From JADHUC01 sp964617665 (lineage in GTDB: Bacteria > Planctomycetota > Planctomycetia > Pirellulales > Pirellulaceae), in the NCBI GenBank assembly GCA_964617665.1, contig CAZUAH010000136.1, forward strand, positions 1-28,585: a stretch of 28,585 nt of DNA. The letters are read 5' to 3'. Shown piece by piece: positions 27,607 through 28,585 of this stretch (positions are counted from its first letter, which is position 1; every line of letters begins with the position of its first letter). The notes beneath the pieces were generated by a model. It had not been told where the DNA came from. It worked only from the letters and a program-made list of their open reading frames with translations, and did not search any database. The position numbers and the translations under genes were made by a program.

Positions 27607-28585
27607 ATGATGTGCTGGAGAATGAGTATCCTGTGCACCGGCGTGCTTCTTGCGGCTGGGGCAGGTGCGGTCAGCGGCAAGGATTGGCCGGAATGGTGTG
27701 GGCAACCCTCGCGTAATATGGCTGCCAATAGCGATCAGCGGCTGCCGGATTGGGCGGATTGCGGTCTCGACAAAGATGCCGGTGAGGTGGATCTGCAATC
27801 GACGAAGAATGTCAAGTGGGTCGCCAAGCTCGGTCGTCGCACCACCGGTAGCCCGGTGGTTAGCGGCGGCAGAGTGTTTATTGGGACAAACTGGGACGAT
27901 GGAAGGGAAGCCTGCCTTTTGTGTCTTGACGAACAGACCGGAAGACGACTTGGCACCTTCATCTGTCCCAAGCCTCCTAGGGACGGCCTGGAGAACTGGG
28001 CCATCCCTTCAACCCCCACGGTTGAAGGCAATCGGCTGTACTTTGTGAGCCCTCATCAGGAAGTCATGTGCATTGACCTGAAAGTACTTCTGGGCGACGG
28101 CGGTCGTCGCGAGGAGGAGGACGAAAGAGATCCTACCGGTAGCGAAACTCGCCAAGAGTTTCGGTCGTCAGTCGAAAGTCTTGGCGACTTCCGCTACGGT
28201 GAAGTCGAACAGAGATCTTTGAAGAGCATCGTCTGGCGATACGACATGTGGGCGAAGCTCAAAGCCTACTACCACCACACGACAAGTTCCTCGGTGCTGG
28301 TACACGGAGACTATATCTACGTCTGCACCGGTAATGGACGCTCTTGGGTTCCGGGGAGGATACCGTACAGTCCCTTGACGCCCAGCCTGGTGGTGTTCAA
28401 CAAGATGACGGGACAGCTGGTTGCTCGCGATGACGAGCAGATCGGCGAGCGGATCTACCGCGGACAATACACCTCGCCGTCCCTTGGCACGGTTAACGGA
28501 CGGGCTCAAATCCTGTTTGCCCCAGGAGGTGTCTGTTATGCCTTCGAGCCGGTTGATCCGGCAGTCCACGTCGTCCCAGACCGTT
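27607..28585 (+). CDS. Exported PQQ-like beta-propeller protein (partial, runs off the window)
   Basis: An open frame of at least 326 residues with no stop before the window edge. The ATG at 27607 is preceded by AAGGAG about 8 nt upstream and starts a signal peptide (WRMSILCTGVLLAAGAGAVSG). Mature start: KDWPEWCGQPSRNMAANS, then propeller blades: VKWVAKLGRRTTGSPVVSGG, CLDEQTGRRLGTF, STPTVEGNRLYFVSPHQEVM, SIVWRYDM, SSSVLVHGDYIYVCTGNG, LVVFNKMTGQLVAR. This is a shorter PQQ-like/BamB-type family distinct from copies 1-3, with no methyltransferase-like domain. It follows copy 3 by 154 nt on the same strand. A REP pair (28139-28197) is embedded in frame and encodes about residues 178-197, in the loop between the MCIDL and IVWRYDM strands. 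Confidence 0.82.
   Translation, partial: MMCWRMSILCTGVLLAAGAGAVSGKDWPEWCGQPSRNMAANSDQRLPDWADCGLDKDAGEVDLQSTKNVKWVAKLGRRTTGSPVVSGGRVFIGTNWDDGREACLLCLDEQTGRRLGTFICPKPPRDGLENWAIPSTPTVEGNRLYFVSPHQEVMCIDLKVLLGDGGRREEEDERDPTGSETRQEFRSSVESLGDFRYGEVEQRSLKSIVWRYDMWAKLKAYYHHTTSSSVLVHGDYIYVCTGNGRSWVPGRIPYSPLTPSLVVFNKMTGQLVARDDEQIGERIYRGQYTSPSLGTVNGRAQILFAPGGVCYAFEPVDPAVHVVPDR
28139..28197. repeat. Inverted REP pair with GTAG heads (copy B), inside a coding sequence
   Basis: GTAG at 28139-28142 opens a unit with a perfect 7-bp hairpin (GAAACTC, loop GCCAA, GAGTTTC). The right unit ends CTAC at 28194-28197 and carries GCCAA in the loop on the minus strand (GGAAGTC/GACTTTC). It is the same family as 12657-12724 with a shorter spacer. 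It is read through by the open frame as GSETRQEFRSSVESLGDFRY. Confidence 0.8.

Overview
The window looks like a chromosome segment of a Planctomycetota bacterium, most likely of the Pirellulales or a related group. The basis is gene content, not a database search: large exported PQQ-like beta-propeller proteins in several copies, a DUF1080 (3-keto-disaccharide hydrolase-type) protein, Tat-exported FAD oxidoreductase and sugar isomerase proteins, a BlaI/M56 pair, and a Gly-rich Tim44/zinc-ribbon/TerB membrane protein. Genes sit on both strands in short units, and there is no tRNA, rRNA, CRISPR array or complete transposase. The sequence is rich in small palindromic repeat pairs and in 7-nt tandem repeats.

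Layout. 57-5023 (minus): a Tat-exported FAD oxidoreductase and a large exported methyltransferase-fold/double-propeller protein (copy 1), which is split into two reading frames at a heptanucleotide repeat. 5310-6545 (plus): a uroporphyrinogen-decarboxylase-superfamily protein with an HxC...C metal site. 6565-8121 and 8202-8819 (minus): an exported DUF1080 plus CBM9-like protein and a small four-helix membrane protein. 9092-12399 (plus): a strong promoter with an overlapping dyad operator, a BlaI/MecI repressor, and an M56 (BlaR1-like) membrane metallopeptidase that carries carboxypeptidase-regulatory-like domains in place of a penicillin sensor. 12804-14789 (plus): the Tim44/zinc-ribbon/TerB protein. 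14944-15864 (minus): a Tat-exported TIM-barrel sugar isomerase. 16074-17795 (plus): an exported glycoside-hydrolase-like protein. 18378-18937 (plus): a ParD/ParE-like toxin-antitoxin pair whose toxin has a 1-nt frameshift, lying between two direct repeats of about 51 bp. 19081-23785 (minus): an SMP-30/NHL-like propeller and propeller copy 2. 24111-27452 (plus): propeller copy 3. 27607 to the window end (plus): a fourth, different PQQ-like propeller protein, cut by the window edge.

How the genes may work together. Most products are predicted to be exported, and several belong to families that act on sugars (DUF1080, CBM9-like, TIM-barrel isomerase, GH-like, SMP-30-like, FAD oxidoreductase). 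A plausible reading, which is inference, is a scattered periplasmic toolkit for breaking down oxidised (3-keto) glycosides or complex polysaccharides.

The strongest unusual signals are: (1) paralogous propeller proteins 1 and 3 carry tandem heptanucleotide arrays at the same three linkers although the unit sequences differ at two of them, and losing exactly one 7-nt unit would rejoin the split copy 1; (2) a secreted methyltransferase-like fold is fused to the propellers, and its SAM motif has been lost in copy 2; (3) a REP pair with GTAG heads occurs both between genes and in frame inside a coding sequence.
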